Assembly: GCA_025980335.1 (NCBI GenBank)
Contig: JAICXO010000014.1
Coordinates: 1 to 33,956, forward strand
DNA length: 33,956 bases
From: Sphingomonas sp.
GTDB lineage: Bacteria; Pseudomonadota; Alphaproteobacteria; Sphingomonadales; Sphingomonadaceae
Direction: 5' to 3'
Position numbers and translations under genes: made by a program. The notes beneath the pieces are model-generated. The model was not told the origin of the DNA. It ran no database searches and saw only the letters and a list, made by a program, of their open reading frames with translations. Positions 8,638 through 17,954 of this stretch are shown here, piece after piece. Positions within the stretch are counted from its first letter, which is position 1. Each line of letters opens with the position of its first letter.

Positions 8638-9264
8638 TCAATAACCCATCAGCGCGAGCACCTCGCGACGGCTTCGCTCGTCTTCGCGGAAGCTGCCCAT
8701 CATCCGACTGGTGGTCATCATCACTCCAGGCGTTCGAACGCCGCGCGCGGTCATGCACGCGTGACTTGCCTCAATCACGACCGCGACGCCCTTGGGCTGG
8801 AGGTGATCCCAGATCGCGTCCGCGACTTGGGCCGTCAGCCGCTCCTGCACCTGAAGCCGCCGCGCGAATCCGTGCAAGACGCGCGCGAGCTTGCTGATCC
8901 CGACCACCTTGTTGTCCGGCAAATAGGCAATCGCCGCCTTGCCGATGATCGGCGCCATGTGGTGCTCGCAATGCGATTGGAACGGGATGTCCTTCAGCAG
9001 GACGATTTCGTCGTATCCGCCGACTTCCTCGAAGGTGCGGCTGAGATGGACGGCCGGGTCTTCCTCGTACCCCCGGGCATATTCCTTCCATGCCCGAGCG
9101 ACGCGCCGCGGCGTGTCGAGCAATCCCTCGCGGTCCGGATCGTCGCCGGTCCAGCGGATGAGCGTGCGGATCGCATCGGTGACGTCCGCCGGAATCTCGT
9201 AGGCGGGCGGCGCTTCGACGAGGTCGCCGTTGACCGGATCGCCATTCTCCTCAGTGACGCTCAT
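8638..9264 (-). CDS. folE: GTP cyclohydrolase I
   Basis: [30 protein letters not shown]..., [67 protein letters not shown]. Confidence 0.97.
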   Translation of the reverse strand: MSVTEENGDPVNGDLVEAPPAYEIPADVTDAIRTLIRWTGDDPDREGLLDTPRRVARAWKEYARGYEEDPAVHLSRTFEEVGGYDEIVLLKDIPFQSHCEHHMAPIIGKAAIAYLPDNKVVGISKLARVLHGFARRLQVQERLTAQVADAIWDHLQPKGVAVVIEASHACMTARGVRTPGVMMTTSRMMGSFREDERSRREVLALMGY

Positions 9265-10586
9265 CCCTCAAGCTCCCGCGCGATATCGTCGGCGACCGCG
9301 GCCGCCTGCTCGCGGATGTCGGGGACCGCGATGATCTCCCAATACCGCCCCTTGGTTAGAGGCCCCAAGGCCCACAAGCGTTCCCCGGCGCGTGAAGCGG
9401 CGTCCACATCGAGGCCCATGGCGAGCTGATCCGGCTTCGCTTTCCCCTCATCGAGCAACGATCGCAGGAGCGGATCGCGCGTGTGCTCGATGTTGTGGAG
9501 CGGCCCGGTGCAGTTGATCGCATAAGCGAAGGTCCTGCGTTCGGCTTGCGCTGCCCCGCGGCGGCGAAGCTCGACTTCGAGGCCGTCGGCGTTTTCGGCC
9601 GCAGACACGACCCTCCCTGCCATGATCTGGAGCCGTCCCTCGCCGACCATCCGCGCGACCGTCGCCGCGACTTCGGGAGCGATGCGGTGCCGGTGGACGT
9701 CCCACCAGGGCCGCGCATGCCGAAGGAACCGCTGCTGCTCCCCATCATCCAGGCTTTGCCACAGCCCATGCGTGTGGGGGCGCAGACTGTCGACGGCGGC
9801 GCGCCAGCCGACCTCGGTGCTCCTCCGCCGAAGCCAGCGCCAGATGTTGCGCACGCGCCCGTGCGGAACCTGATCGGCTTCGACCGGCGCAGCGTCGTAA
9901 TCGGCATGCGCGCGCGGTGCCTGGCCGCGCCGCGACAGCGCGAGGATCGACCCGCGGAATCCGGCGGCGTCGAGCGAAAGCACCAGATCGACCATCGTCA
10001 GCCCTGTGCCGACGAGCAACGCATCGCCGCCGTTTGCCGCGAGATCTTCGACCGCAGCCCGCGCATCATCGCCCCACGGGTTCGCCACGTAGCGCTTTCC
10101 CGCGTCCGCAAAGGCGCGAAGCGAACCCGGCTCCTGGTTGCCGATTGCCAGCGCAAGCGCGTCGGCCTCGACCGTCCGGCCATTGTCGAGTGCGATGCTC
10201 CAGTGACCGTCAGCGCGAACGGCACCCACCGCGGAAGCGTGCTCGACACGCGTCCGGCCGCTCTCCACGGCGTCTTCAAGGAGCTCGCTCAGGTAGCGGC
10301 CGAACAGGCGCCGCTGCGCAAAGCCGCGACGGTCGCCGCCTTCGGCTTCGAAGCGGCGAGCGAAATGGTCGCGCTCGCCAGCGAGCGCGCTCATTCCTTC
10401 GGCGCGGACGTTGAGGAGATGCGCGGGCTCCGTGGTCGAATAAGCGACGCCCTTCCCCGCGCGTCCGCTTCCGTCGATCAGCACCGATTCGATGCCGCGC
10501 CGCGCGAGCTGCGCCGCGAGGATCGTGCCCGAGGCACCGCCGCCGACAATTGCGACCGGGGCGGTGCGGTCAGATTTCGTAGTCAG
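9261..10586 (-). CDS. FAD/NAD(P)-binding protein
   Basis: [59 protein letters not shown]...; stop overlaps the folE start (ATGA). Start uncertain: no ATG/GTG/TTG lies just before the dinucleotide motif; CTG at 10586 is a placeholder. Confidence 0.8.
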   Translation of the reverse strand: MTTKSDRTAPVAIVGGGASGTILAAQLARRGIESVLIDGSGRAGKGVAYSTTEPAHLLNVRAEGMSALAGERDHFARRFEAEGGDRRGFAQRRLFGRYLSELLEDAVESGRTRVEHASAVGAVRADGHWSIALDNGRTVEADALALAIGNQEPGSLRAFADAGKRYVANPWGDDARAAVEDLAANGGDALLVGTGLTMVDLVLSLDAAGFRGSILALSRRGQAPRAHADYDAAPVEADQVPHGRVRNIWRWLRRRSTEVGWRAAVDSLRPHTHGLWQSLDDGEQQRFLRHARPWWDVHRHRIAPEVAATVARMVGEGRLQIMAGRVVSAAENADGLEVELRRRGAAQAERRTFAYAINCTGPLHNIEHTRDPLLRSLLDEGKAKPDQLAMGLDVDAASRAGERLWALGPLTKGRYWEIIAVPDIREQAAAVADDIARELEG

Positions 10587-10854
10587 GCCAGTTCTCCGGG
10601 TCCGGGGCCGCGGCCCTGCGGTTCTGAATATGGTCGTACATTCGCGCAACGGTCTTGCCCGCCGTCTGGGTGAACCAGCCGGGTACCAGCGCATGCACGA
10701 GGCAAGCGGCACCGGCGCCGACGAGCGTCGCGCCGATCACGATGGCGCCCTTGCCGTGCTCGGCCCAGCTCATCCCGAGCGAGCGTGGATGCTCGACGAA
10801 CAGCCGGTGTCCCAGCCCGGACCTGGTCTCCACTTTCGGGTGCGTCGTCGCCAT
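10570..10854 (-). CDS. Small membrane protein, DUF6356-like
   Basis: MATTHPKVETRSGLGHRLFVEHPRSLGMSWAEHGKGAIVIGATLVGAGAACLVHALVPGWFTQTAGKTVARMYDH...; FxEHPRSxGxSxxEH pattern recalled from sphingomonad proteins. Confidence 0.6.
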   Translation of the reverse strand: MATTHPKVETRSGLGHRLFVEHPRSLGMSWAEHGKGAIVIGATLVGAGAACLVHALVPGWFTQTAGKTVARMYDHIQNRRAAAPDPENWPDYEI

Positions 10855-10870
10855 GAGCCTGCCTTTCGAT

Positions 10871-10948
10871 GGCGACCCCGACTGGATTCGAACCAGTGGC
10901 CCTCAGATTAGGAATCTGATGCTCTATCCTGCTGAGCTACGGGGTCGC
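10871..10948 (-). tRNA. tRNA-Arg (anticodon CCT)
   Basis: Minus-strand GCGACCCCGTAGCTCAGCAGGATAGAGCATCAGATTCCTAATCTGAGGGCCACTGGTTCGAACCAGTCGGGGTCGC folds as a cloverleaf; anticodon loop TTCCTAA; T-loop GGTTCGAACC. Confidence 0.95.
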
Positions 10949-11064
10949 GCCTCATCCGAATAGGGGCTCCGGCGGCGGCAATCAATTCGCCGCCGACGGG
11001 CGTTGGCACCAGCGACCGATCGCGACAGGACGCCGCCGTTGCGCGCCCAGCCGATCTCTCGAGC

Positions 11065-11091
11065 TATTCCCTAGTCCATGACTAGGGAATA
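11065..11091. promoter_or_regulatory. Perfect 11-bp inverted repeat, candidate operator
   Basis: TATTCCCTAGT-CCATG-ACTAGGGAATA in the tRNA/DUF1178 intergenic region. Confidence 0.6.
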
Positions 11092-11114
11092 TAGAATGGT
11101 GCACCGTCGACGTG

Positions 11115-11180
11115 CGTGATGCCCGGCTGCGTTCCCCGGCCGACTGCCCCACTCCCGGCAAGGCCAAGCCGGGCATCACG
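11115..11180. repeat. 14-bp perfect inverted repeat with 38-nt spacer
   Basis: cgtgatgcccggct (11115-11128) and agccgggcatcacg (11167-11180) are exact reverse complements. Confidence 0.75.
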
Positions 11181-11193
11181 CTTTCGGACGGCT

Positions 11194-11595
11194 TCAGTTG
11201 ACCTGGTTCGGCGGGGTGACCGGAAGCGGTAGCGGCGCGACCGGCACGCCCTCATCGACCAGCGACTTCGCTTGTTCGAGCGTCGCGCTGCCGTGAACCT
11301 GTTCGCGCTCGACATCGCCGTTGTGCATGGCCCGCGCAGTTTCGGCGAACTTGTCGCCGACCCATCGCGAGTCTTTCAGCATCTGGGCCTGCATCGACGC
11401 GAGCCGCGCAATCGGATTGGCGGCCCCTTTTTTCGGGACCCGCGGCGCCATCGGCGCCTTTTCGACGTTCGCCGAGCGGCAGAATGGACATTCGATCAGG
11501 CCTGCGCTGCGCTGCTCCTCGTAATCCGCTCCCGAGCGGAACCACGCTTCGAACGTCTCACCGCCGTCGCGGCACTGGAGGTCGAACACGATCAT
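11194..11595 (-). CDS. DUF1178 family protein
   Basis: MIVFDLQCRDGGETFEAWFRSGADYEEQRSAGLIECPFCRSANVEKAPMAPRV...; characteristic N-terminus and CPFC motif. Confidence 0.88.
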   Translation of the reverse strand: MIVFDLQCRDGGETFEAWFRSGADYEEQRSAGLIECPFCRSANVEKAPMAPRVPKKGAANPIARLASMQAQMLKDSRWVGDKFAETARAMHNGDVEREQVHGSATLEQAKSLVDEGVPVAPLPLPVTPPNQVN

Positions 11596-12419
11596 GAGAT
11601 CACCGCCTCGGGGATCGGACGGCGATGACTGAGCGCCGGTATGCGGCCGCGAACGTCCGAAATGCGCTTGAGATCGATGTCGGCAAAGCCGACCCCCGGT
11701 TCCTCGCCCATGTCGAGCAGAACCTCGCCCCACGGATCGACGACGAGCGAGTGGCCGAAGGTCTGCCGCCCATCCTCGTGCCGGCCGACCTGGGCGGCTG
11801 CGACCACAAACAATCCCGCCTCGATCGCGCGGGCGCGCAGCAGGATGTGCCAGTGAGCGCGGCCGGTCGGAACGGTGAATGCCGCGGGCACGGCGATGAC
11901 GTCGGCGTCCGTTTCGGCGAGGCGTGCGAACAGACCGGGGAAACGCAGGTCGTAGCAGATGGTGAGCCCGAGCTTGCCGATGGGCGTGCCATTCACGAGC
12001 GCGACGCCCTGGCCTGCCGAATAGACGTTCGATTCGCGCCAGCTCTCGCCGGTCGGCAGATCGACATCGAACAAATGGAGCTTGTCGTAGCGCGCGCGGA
12101 TGTTGCCATCGCGGTCGATCACGAACCCGCGGTTCGCGACCTTGCCATTGCCGGCCAGCACCGCGAGCGAGCCGATGTGGAGCCAGAGGCGGCGGCGGCG
12201 AGCCGCCTCGCGACAGCGAGCGAGCACGGCGTCGTCTTCCTCGGCGCGGAGCCTGGCGGCGGCACGCGATGAATCGCGGTCGAGCATGCCCGACATCTCC
12301 GGCGTGAACAGCATCTCAGCGCCGCCCGCGGCCGCTTCGCCGATCGCCTCCTCGAGCGCCGCCGCATTGACGTCCGGATCGATTCCGGTGGTCGACTGAA
12401 AGAGGGCGACGCGAGTCAT
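11592..12419 (-). CDS. Carbon-nitrogen hydrolase family protein (nitrilase superfamily)
   Basis: MTRVALFQSTTGIDPDVN..., FTPEMSGM, YDKLHLFDVDLP, GLTICYDLRFPGLFARLAE: Glu-Lys-Cys catalytic pattern. Confidence 0.92.
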   Translation of the reverse strand: MTRVALFQSTTGIDPDVNAAALEEAIGEAAAGGAEMLFTPEMSGMLDRDSSRAAARLRAEEDDAVLARCREAARRRRLWLHIGSLAVLAGNGKVANRGFVIDRDGNIRARYDKLHLFDVDLPTGESWRESNVYSAGQGVALVNGTPIGKLGLTICYDLRFPGLFARLAETDADVIAVPAAFTVPTGRAHWHILLRARAIEAGLFVVAAAQVGRHEDGRQTFGHSLVVDPWGEVLLDMGEEPGVGFADIDLKRISDVRGRIPALSHRRPIPEAVIS

Positions 12420-12670
12420 CGGGAAATCAGGTCGTCGAGGCGGCCGCTGCGATCGAGCGCGACGAGGTCGTCGCAGCCGCCGACATGGTGCTCGCGAATG
12501 AAGATCTGCGGAACCGTCGTCCGTCCGTTGGCGCGCTGAATCATCTGCTGCCGAATCTCGCCGCCGAAATCGACCGAGATTTCGCGATAATCGACACCCT
12601 TCGCCTCGAGTAGCGCCTTCGCTCGCCAGCAATAGGGACAAAAGGTCTTGGTATAGATCTCGATGGTCAC
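12416..12670 (-). CDS. grxC: Glutaredoxin 3
   Basis: GTG start; MTIEIYTKTFCPYCWRAKALLEAKGVDYREI...TVPQIFIREHHVGGCDDLVALDRSGRLDDLI; CPYC and TVP...GGCDD motifs. Confidence 0.95.
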   Translation of the reverse strand: MTIEIYTKTFCPYCWRAKALLEAKGVDYREISVDFGGEIRQQMIQRANGRTTVPQIFIREHHVGGCDDLVALDRSGRLDDLISR

Positions 12671-12707
12671 GCCACGCTTCCTTCGAGCCAATACTTAGGC
12701 ACAATCG

Positions 12708-13448
12708 TCAACGCATCAATTGGGAAGGTTTCACCACCCGCGCCCAGCTGACCAGCTCGATCCGTGCTGCGCCGGCGCGCTTCAGGACCCGAGCGCAGGC
12801 TTCGGCGGTGCTACCGGTGGTCAGGACATCATCGACGAGGATGACGGTCCGGCCGGCAATCGCCTGCTTGTTGCTGACCCGGAATGCGCCCGACACGGTC
12901 TTACGCCGTTGAAGCGGGCTCATGCCCTTGAGCGGCGGAGTACGCCGGGTGCGCCGGAGGATCAGCGGGTCGGCGGGGATATTCAGCCGTCGCGACAGCT
13001 CGCGCGCGACCAGCGCCGACTGGTTGAAGCCGCGGGTCCACAGGCGGGTGCGGTGGAGCGGCACCGGCACGAGAACGGAGTCGCCTTCCGACCTGACCAG
13101 CGGGGCCATGTAGTGCGCCATTGTCCGCGCGATCGCGACCTTGCGGCCGTATTTGAGCCGAATGGCGAGGCTGCGCGACAGATCGTCATATGCGACGGCC
13201 GCACGCGTACGCGCAATCCGCGGCGGCACGGCGAGACAGCGGACGCAAATCGCTTCGTCGGTTGCCTGCAGAGGGATCCCGCAACACTCGCAGCCGCTCT
13301 CACCCAGGAATTCGACCTGGCGCCAGCAGTCGGGACAGAAACTGTGCACGTCGGGGACGATGATCCCGCAGCCTGCGCAGCGCGGCGGAAGCGCGAAGTC
13401 CAGCGCGGTACGGGCACAAGTTCTCGCGAGCGGGCCGAACCGGTGCAT
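12708..13448 (-). CDS. comF: ComF family protein (double zinc ribbon plus phosphoribosyltransferase domain)
   Basis: CAGCGIIVPDVHSFCPDCWRQ, CECCGIPL; PRPP motif GRTVILVDDVLTTGSTAEACARVLK. Confidence 0.92.
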   Translation of the reverse strand: MHRFGPLARTCARTALDFALPPRCAGCGIIVPDVHSFCPDCWRQVEFLGESGCECCGIPLQATDEAICVRCLAVPPRIARTRAAVAYDDLSRSLAIRLKYGRKVAIARTMAHYMAPLVRSEGDSVLVPVPLHRTRLWTRGFNQSALVARELSRRLNIPADPLILRRTRRTPPLKGMSPLQRRKTVSGAFRVSNKQAIAGRTVILVDDVLTTGSTAEACARVLKRAGAARIELVSWARVVKPSQLMR

Positions 13449-13509
13449 TCGCGTCTTGTCGCGTGCCGCGGCGCATCGCACAAGCCGCGCAGTGGCCGAG
13501 CTGTTCGAC

Positions 13510-14268
13510 ATGAAATTGCGCGCGCTCCGCCGCGACCGCGCGGCGCGCGTTGGACCCGAGCTGTTCCTGTTCGAGCGCGTGTTCGAAGATTGTCTCGAGC
13601 GCATCGAGCTTCTCGACCGCCGCTTCGACCGCGCGCTGCTGATCGGATGCCCGGACCCGGCCTGGCCGAAGCGGCTTGGCCGGATCGCGGCGCACATCGA
13701 TGTCCGCGATCCGGGGAAGCGGTTCGCCACGGCAGCCGGCGGCGAGCCGATAGCCGAAGATGCGTGGGAGCCGCCGGCGCAAGCCTACGAGCTGGTGCTT
13801 GCGATCGGCACGCTCGACACCGTCAACGAGCTTCCGCTCGCGCTTCGGCTCATCCGCTACGCGATGGAGCCGGACGCGTTGCTGATCGGAGCGCTTTCCG
13901 GCGGCGACACGCTGCCGCGGCTTCGCGCCGCGATGCGCGCTGCCGATGCTCTCGCCGGCGCCGCGGCGCCCCACGTCCACCCGCGCATCGAAGCCTCGGC
14001 ACTTTCACCACTCCTCGGCGATGCAGGCTTCGTCAACCCTGTCGTCGATGTCGAGCGGCTGCCGATTTCCTACCCATCCTTCGAGCGGTTGGTTGCCGAC
14101 CTGCGCGGGATGGGCGCATCCAACATCCTTCGCGAAAGGCCGCCGTCGCTCACCCGGATGCAGCGCGAAGCTGCGGCTCGTGCGTTCGCCGATGCGGGCG
14201 AAGACGGCCGCACCACCGAAACGTTCGAAATCCTCCACGTCGCCGCCTGGACTCCGGCGAGCGCATGA
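13510..14268 (+). CDS. SAM-dependent methyltransferase-like protein (BioC/NDUFAF5-like)
   Basis: RALLIGCPDPAWPKRL..., YELVLAIGTLDTVNELPLALRLIRYAMEPDALLIGALSGGDTLPRLRAAMRAAD, ISYPSFERLVADLRGMGASNIL. Confidence 0.8.
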   Translation: MKLRALRRDRAARVGPELFLFERVFEDCLERIELLDRRFDRALLIGCPDPAWPKRLGRIAAHIDVRDPGKRFATAAGGEPIAEDAWEPPAQAYELVLAIGTLDTVNELPLALRLIRYAMEPDALLIGALSGGDTLPRLRAAMRAADALAGAAAPHVHPRIEASALSPLLGDAGFVNPVVDVERLPISYPSFERLVADLRGMGASNILRERPPSLTRMQREAAARAFADAGEDGRTTETFEILHVAAWTPASA

Positions 14269-14354
14269 CGCGGCATTAACTCTATCCGCTGGAAGAGTTG
14301 TTAACCGCACCCCGGCTACACCCGCCGCGTGGACGTGGACCAGAGGAGGGTGGC

Positions 14355-14537
14355 GTGATCGCTATCCGAAGCATCTTGCGCATGCTCAGCGCCAACCAGC
14401 GCGGAGCTACCGCAATCGAATACGGATTGCTCGTGGCGCTCATTGCGGTGGCGGCGATCGGCGGCATGTCGTCGCTCGGCGGCGGCGTCGGCGGCATGTG
14501 GGGCAAGCTCGTGGGGACGATGAACAACGTCATGTAG
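14355..14537 (+). CDS. Flp family type IVb pilin
   Basis: GTG start with gaggagg upstream; MIAIRSILRMLSANQRGATAIEYGLLVALIAVAAIGG: type IVb prepilin cleavage and hydrophobic motif. Confidence 0.85.
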   Translation: MIAIRSILRMLSANQRGATAIEYGLLVALIAVAAIGGMSSLGGGVGGMWGKLVGTMNNVM

Positions 14538-14548
14538 ACGCCGCGGCC

Positions 14549-16012
14549 TCAGCTGCGCCGTTCTCCGTAAACCACCAGCTTCACGCGTTGCCCGGGTGCG
14601 AGTTTGCTGTTCGCCGTCAGCCCGTTGAGCACGAGGAACCGCTCGAGCTGGTAATCGCGGTAGGCCATGCGCTTCGCCAGCGACTGGGCGGTCTCGCCGG
14701 GCTTGACCGTCACTACGTGAATGACGCGCGGCCGGATCGCGGCTGCTTCTTCGCGCGATATCTTCCGGAGCGAGTTCACCATCGGCGTGAACGGACCGAT
14801 TCCGGTCCCGCCCTTCGTCAGCATGACGAAATGGTAGATGTGCTGCGGGTCCCATTGGTAAGCGACCACGCTGACGTCGATCACGCCCGAGTCGGTGTTG
14901 ACGTGAGCGGTCGTATATTCGGCGGCCAGGCCGTTGACGGTCATCCGCTTGGGCTGCGGAACGGCAACCTGCCCCTGCCCGTGGATCAGCTGCTCGAAGA
15001 CCTTGAGGATATGGTTGCGTAGCGAGCCCTTGTCCTCGCCGCCGCTGAACTGCGCTTTTCCGGCCGAACCGGCGATCGTCACCGCATAAGTGCCGTTCGA
15101 CATCAGGTAGCCGGTCGGCACCCGGAACTGGATTCGAAGATCGGGATGGGTGAAGACCGGCCCGTCGATGATGCCTTGGGCGGGGTCGTCGTCGACGTAG
15201 ATTCCCTCGAGCTCGTTGAGGAACACGTCGCGATTGCGGATTCCGGTTCCGAGCCGGCCCGTCGCCTGCGCTTCCTTGAGCGCCCGCTGCATGCGGTTCT
15301 CGCTCAGCGGGTGCGTGCTCGCCCATTCGGGGATGCGGCGGTTGCTGCGGCCTTGCACGCGGGCCTGCAGCGCCGTTTCGCGGGCAAGCGACTGGAGCAG
15401 CTGCGCGGCACCCGCTGGGTCGTAGCCAGCTGCGATCATGTACCGGAGGCCGAGCGTATCCGCCTCATATTCCTGCTCGCGCGAGAAGCTCAGCGATTGA
15501 AGCTTGACCGCAAGCGCCTGCTCGACCGCGAGTGCATTTCCATAGCCGCCGCCGATCATCTGGCCGAGCAGGATTTCCGGAAGCGCGCGCCAGGTCAGCT
15601 CGCGCTCGACTTCCTCGCGCTGATGCGCGTGGTTGCCGGCAATGTGGCCGACCTCGTGGCCGAGGGCGAAGGCGAGCTGGGATTCGTTTCCCATCAGCGT
15701 CATCAGCTGGCGGGTGATGTAAACATAGCCACCGGGCACGGAGAACGCGTTCTCGACCGCCGAATTGAGCGTGGTGAAGTGGAGCACCTGCCCCGGATTG
15801 GCGATGCCCGAGTAAGCGGCGACCCGGCGGCCGACGCTCTCGACATAAGCGGCGCGCGGCCCCGTCTCGGCGCCGCCGAGCTCCTCGATGACTTGCGCGT
15901 TCTCGCGCTGCGCCTCCGCGACGTCCTGCGGATTGAGATAATGGATCTGCTGCGCCGCGGCCGGAGTGAGCGCGAGCGCGGCCGCAAAGAACAGCACTAT
16001 GCCTTTTCGCAT
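14549..16012 (-). CDS. M48 family metalloprotease with C-terminal LysM-like region
   Basis: Signal peptide MRKGIVLFFAAALALTPAAAQ; HEVGHIAGNHAHQ (HExxH); STHPLSENRMQRAL; C-terminal HVVTVKPGETAQSLAKRMAYRDYQLERFLVLNGL. Confidence 0.92.
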   Translation of the reverse strand: MRKGIVLFFAAALALTPAAAQQIHYLNPQDVAEAQRENAQVIEELGGAETGPRAAYVESVGRRVAAYSGIANPGQVLHFTTLNSAVENAFSVPGGYVYITRQLMTLMGNESQLAFALGHEVGHIAGNHAHQREEVERELTWRALPEILLGQMIGGGYGNALAVEQALAVKLQSLSFSREQEYEADTLGLRYMIAAGYDPAGAAQLLQSLARETALQARVQGRSNRRIPEWASTHPLSENRMQRALKEAQATGRLGTGIRNRDVFLNELEGIYVDDDPAQGIIDGPVFTHPDLRIQFRVPTGYLMSNGTYAVTIAGSAGKAQFSGGEDKGSLRNHILKVFEQLIHGQGQVAVPQPKRMTVNGLAAEYTTAHVNTDSGVIDVSVVAYQWDPQHIYHFVMLTKGGTGIGPFTPMVNSLRKISREEAAAIRPRVIHVVTVKPGETAQSLAKRMAYRDYQLERFLVLNGLTANSKLAPGQRVKLVVYGERRS

Positions 16013-16091
16013 CGTAGCGTGCAGCCTCCGTTTCGGGCGGAGAACAAAGCCCCCGCCCAATTGAACGGAGAATGACTGGCGCGGGTTCCGG

Positions 16092-17033
16092 TCAGCCGAT
16101 GGCGAGATATTTCGCGCGCCGCTGGGCGCGAAGCTCGTTCGGACCGAGCTTGCTGCAGCCGTCGAGCTCCTCGATCAGCGCGCCCTTCAATGCACCGATC
16201 GCGGCGTCAGGATCGCGCTGAGCGCCGCCGAGCGGCTCCTCGACGATCCGGTCGACCACTCCGAGCGCCTGCAGGTCGGCGGCAGTGATCTTCATCGCCT
16301 CGGCGGCATCGGCTGCCTTGTCGGCAGTGCGCCACAGGATCGAGGCGCAGCCCTCGGGCGAAATCACGGAATAGACGGCATGCTCGAACATCAGCACCCG
16401 GTTAGCGGTCGCGATCGCGACCGCGCCGCCCGATCCCCCCTCGCCGACGATTGCCGCGACGATCGGCACCGTCAGGTTCAGGCATTCCTCGGTCGAGCGG
16501 GCGATCGCTTCCGCCTGCCCGCGCTCCTCGGCTTGCACGCCGGGGAAGGCGCCCGGGGTGTCAACGAGGCTGACAACGGGAATGCCGAACTGCTCGGCAA
16601 GCCTCATCAGCCGGATCGCCTTGCGGTAGCCCTCCGGCTTGGCCATGCCGAAATTGTGCCTGAGGCGCGAAGCGGTGTCTTCGCCCTTCTCGTGACCGAG
16701 CAGCATGACACGGCGGCCGTCGATCCGTGCGAGGCCGCCGACGATCGCCGGATCGTCCGCGAACGACCGGTCGCCGGCGAGCGGCATGAAGTCGTCCGCG
16801 AGCCCTGCCACATAATCCTTGAAGTGCGGCCGCTCGGGATGACGCGCGACCTGCGCCTTCTGCCACGGTGTGAGCTTCGCATAGGTGTCGCGCAGGAGCT
16901 TGCTCGACTTCGCCTCGAGCCGCCCGACCTCGGCATCGATGTCAATCTCGGACGTGTTGGCGGTCTCCCGAAGCTCGGCGACCTTGGTCTCGAGCTCGGC
17001 GATCGGCTTTTCGAAATCGAGATACGTCAACAT
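16092..17033 (-). CDS. accA: Acetyl-CoA carboxylase carboxyltransferase subunit alpha
   Basis: [23 protein letters not shown]..., [71 protein letters not shown]. Confidence 0.97.
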   Translation of the reverse strand: MLTYLDFEKPIAELETKVAELRETANTSEIDIDAEVGRLEAKSSKLLRDTYAKLTPWQKAQVARHPERPHFKDYVAGLADDFMPLAGDRSFADDPAIVGGLARIDGRRVMLLGHEKGEDTASRLRHNFGMAKPEGYRKAIRLMRLAEQFGIPVVSLVDTPGAFPGVQAEERGQAEAIARSTEECLNLTVPIVAAIVGEGGSGGAVAIATANRVLMFEHAVYSVISPEGCASILWRTADKAADAAEAMKITAADLQALGVVDRIVEEPLGGAQRDPDAAIGALKGALIEELDGCSKLGPNELRAQRRAKYLAIG

Positions 17034-17069
17034 CAGTGGGGCGCGCCTAGGCCGAAGCTGCTGCCGAGG

Positions 17070-17954
17070 TCAACGACCGCGGGTGGCCAGCGGATGGCGG
17101 GCATTCACCAGCTCGACCAGGCGGGCGCTGTCGACGTGGGTGTAAATCTGGGTCGTCGCGATGTCCGCATGGCCGAGCAGCGACTGGAGCACCCGGAGGT
17201 CCGCGCCTCCGGAGAGCAAATGCGTGGCAAACGCGTGGCGAAGGACGTGCGGGCTGACGCGCTCGGGTGCGATTCCGGCATCCGCAGCCATCGCGCGAAC
17301 GATCTGGAACAGCCGGACCCGGCTGAGATGGGACTTGCCGCTCGGGAATAGCCACAGCGTGGCGGAAGGCAGCTGCTCGCGCCACTTCGCGACCGCTGCA
17401 TCGGCGCGGGTCGAGATCGGCACCAGCCGCTCCTTCTCTCCCTTGCCGCGGACCATCAGGAACGGCTGTCGCGGCCTGACGGCGCCGCGCGGCAACCCGA
17501 CCAGCTCGCTTGCGCGGAGACCCGACCCATAGAGCAGTTCGAGCAGCGCCAGATTGCGGGTCGCGGCCGCTTCTCCGCTCGCTGCGCGATCCTCGGCTGC
17601 CTCGAACATCCGCTTGACCTCGTCCTCGTCGAGGATGCGGGGCAGCGGGCGTTCGAAGCGCGGGCGCGGCAGCGCCGCCGACGGATCGTCGCGTCTCAAG
17701 CCCTCGTCGACCAGGAACCCGAAGAAGCGCCTCAATGCAGCCGATCGGCGGGCGACAGTGGACGGGGCAAGGTCGGCCCAGCTGCTTCCGAGGCGCGACA
17801 CATCGTCGGTCGACGCAGTCCCGAGCGAACCGACCGTCTCGGCCGCGCGGTCGAGATCGTTGCGATAAGCGGCGAGCGTATGTTTCGACGCGCCCACCTC
17901 GGCAGCCATCATGTCGAGGAAACGATCGACCAGCGCGCGATCGTCTGCGATCAC
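17070..17954 (-). CDS. xerD: Tyrosine recombinase XerD
   Basis: MIADDRALVDRFLDMMAAEVGASKHTLAAYRNDL..., LLYGSGLRASELVGLP, SPHVLRHAFATHLLSGGADLRVLQSLLGHADIATTQIYTHV. Confidence 0.93.
   Translation of the reverse strand: MIADDRALVDRFLDMMAAEVGASKHTLAAYRNDLDRAAETVGSLGTASTDDVSRLGSSWADLAPSTVARRSAALRRFFGFLVDEGLRRDDPSAALPRPRFERPLPRILDEDEVKRMFEAAEDRAASGEAAATRNLALLELLYGSGLRASELVGLPRGAVRPRQPFLMVRGKGEKERLVPISTRADAAVAKWREQLPSATLWLFPSGKSHLSRVRLFQIVRAMAADAGIAPERVSPHVLRHAFATHLLSGGADLRVLQSLLGHADIATTQIYTHVDSARLVELVNARHPLATRGR

Noticed and set aside
10871-10948. tRNA-Arg as an integrated-element attachment site
   Set aside because: No integrase next to it and no duplicated tRNA 3' end was found nearby.
11065-11091. 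11-5-11 palindrome as a dif/Xer site
   Set aside because: Sequence does not resemble the dif core and the spacer is 5 nt rather than about 6; perfect symmetry fits an operator better.
12720-14279. 519-aa plus ORF spanning comF and the methyltransferase
   Set aside because: Composition is shadow-like; comF (minus) and the methyltransferase (plus, other frame) explain the region.
14276-14304. Two TTAAC motifs upstream of the Flp pilin as a CtrA box
   Set aside because: Spacing is far from the N7 required between half-sites.
17070-17954. Tyrosine recombinase as evidence of a prophage or genomic island
   Set aside because: It resembles housekeeping XerD and sits with accA and aroK; no phage genes or attachment repeats were seen.
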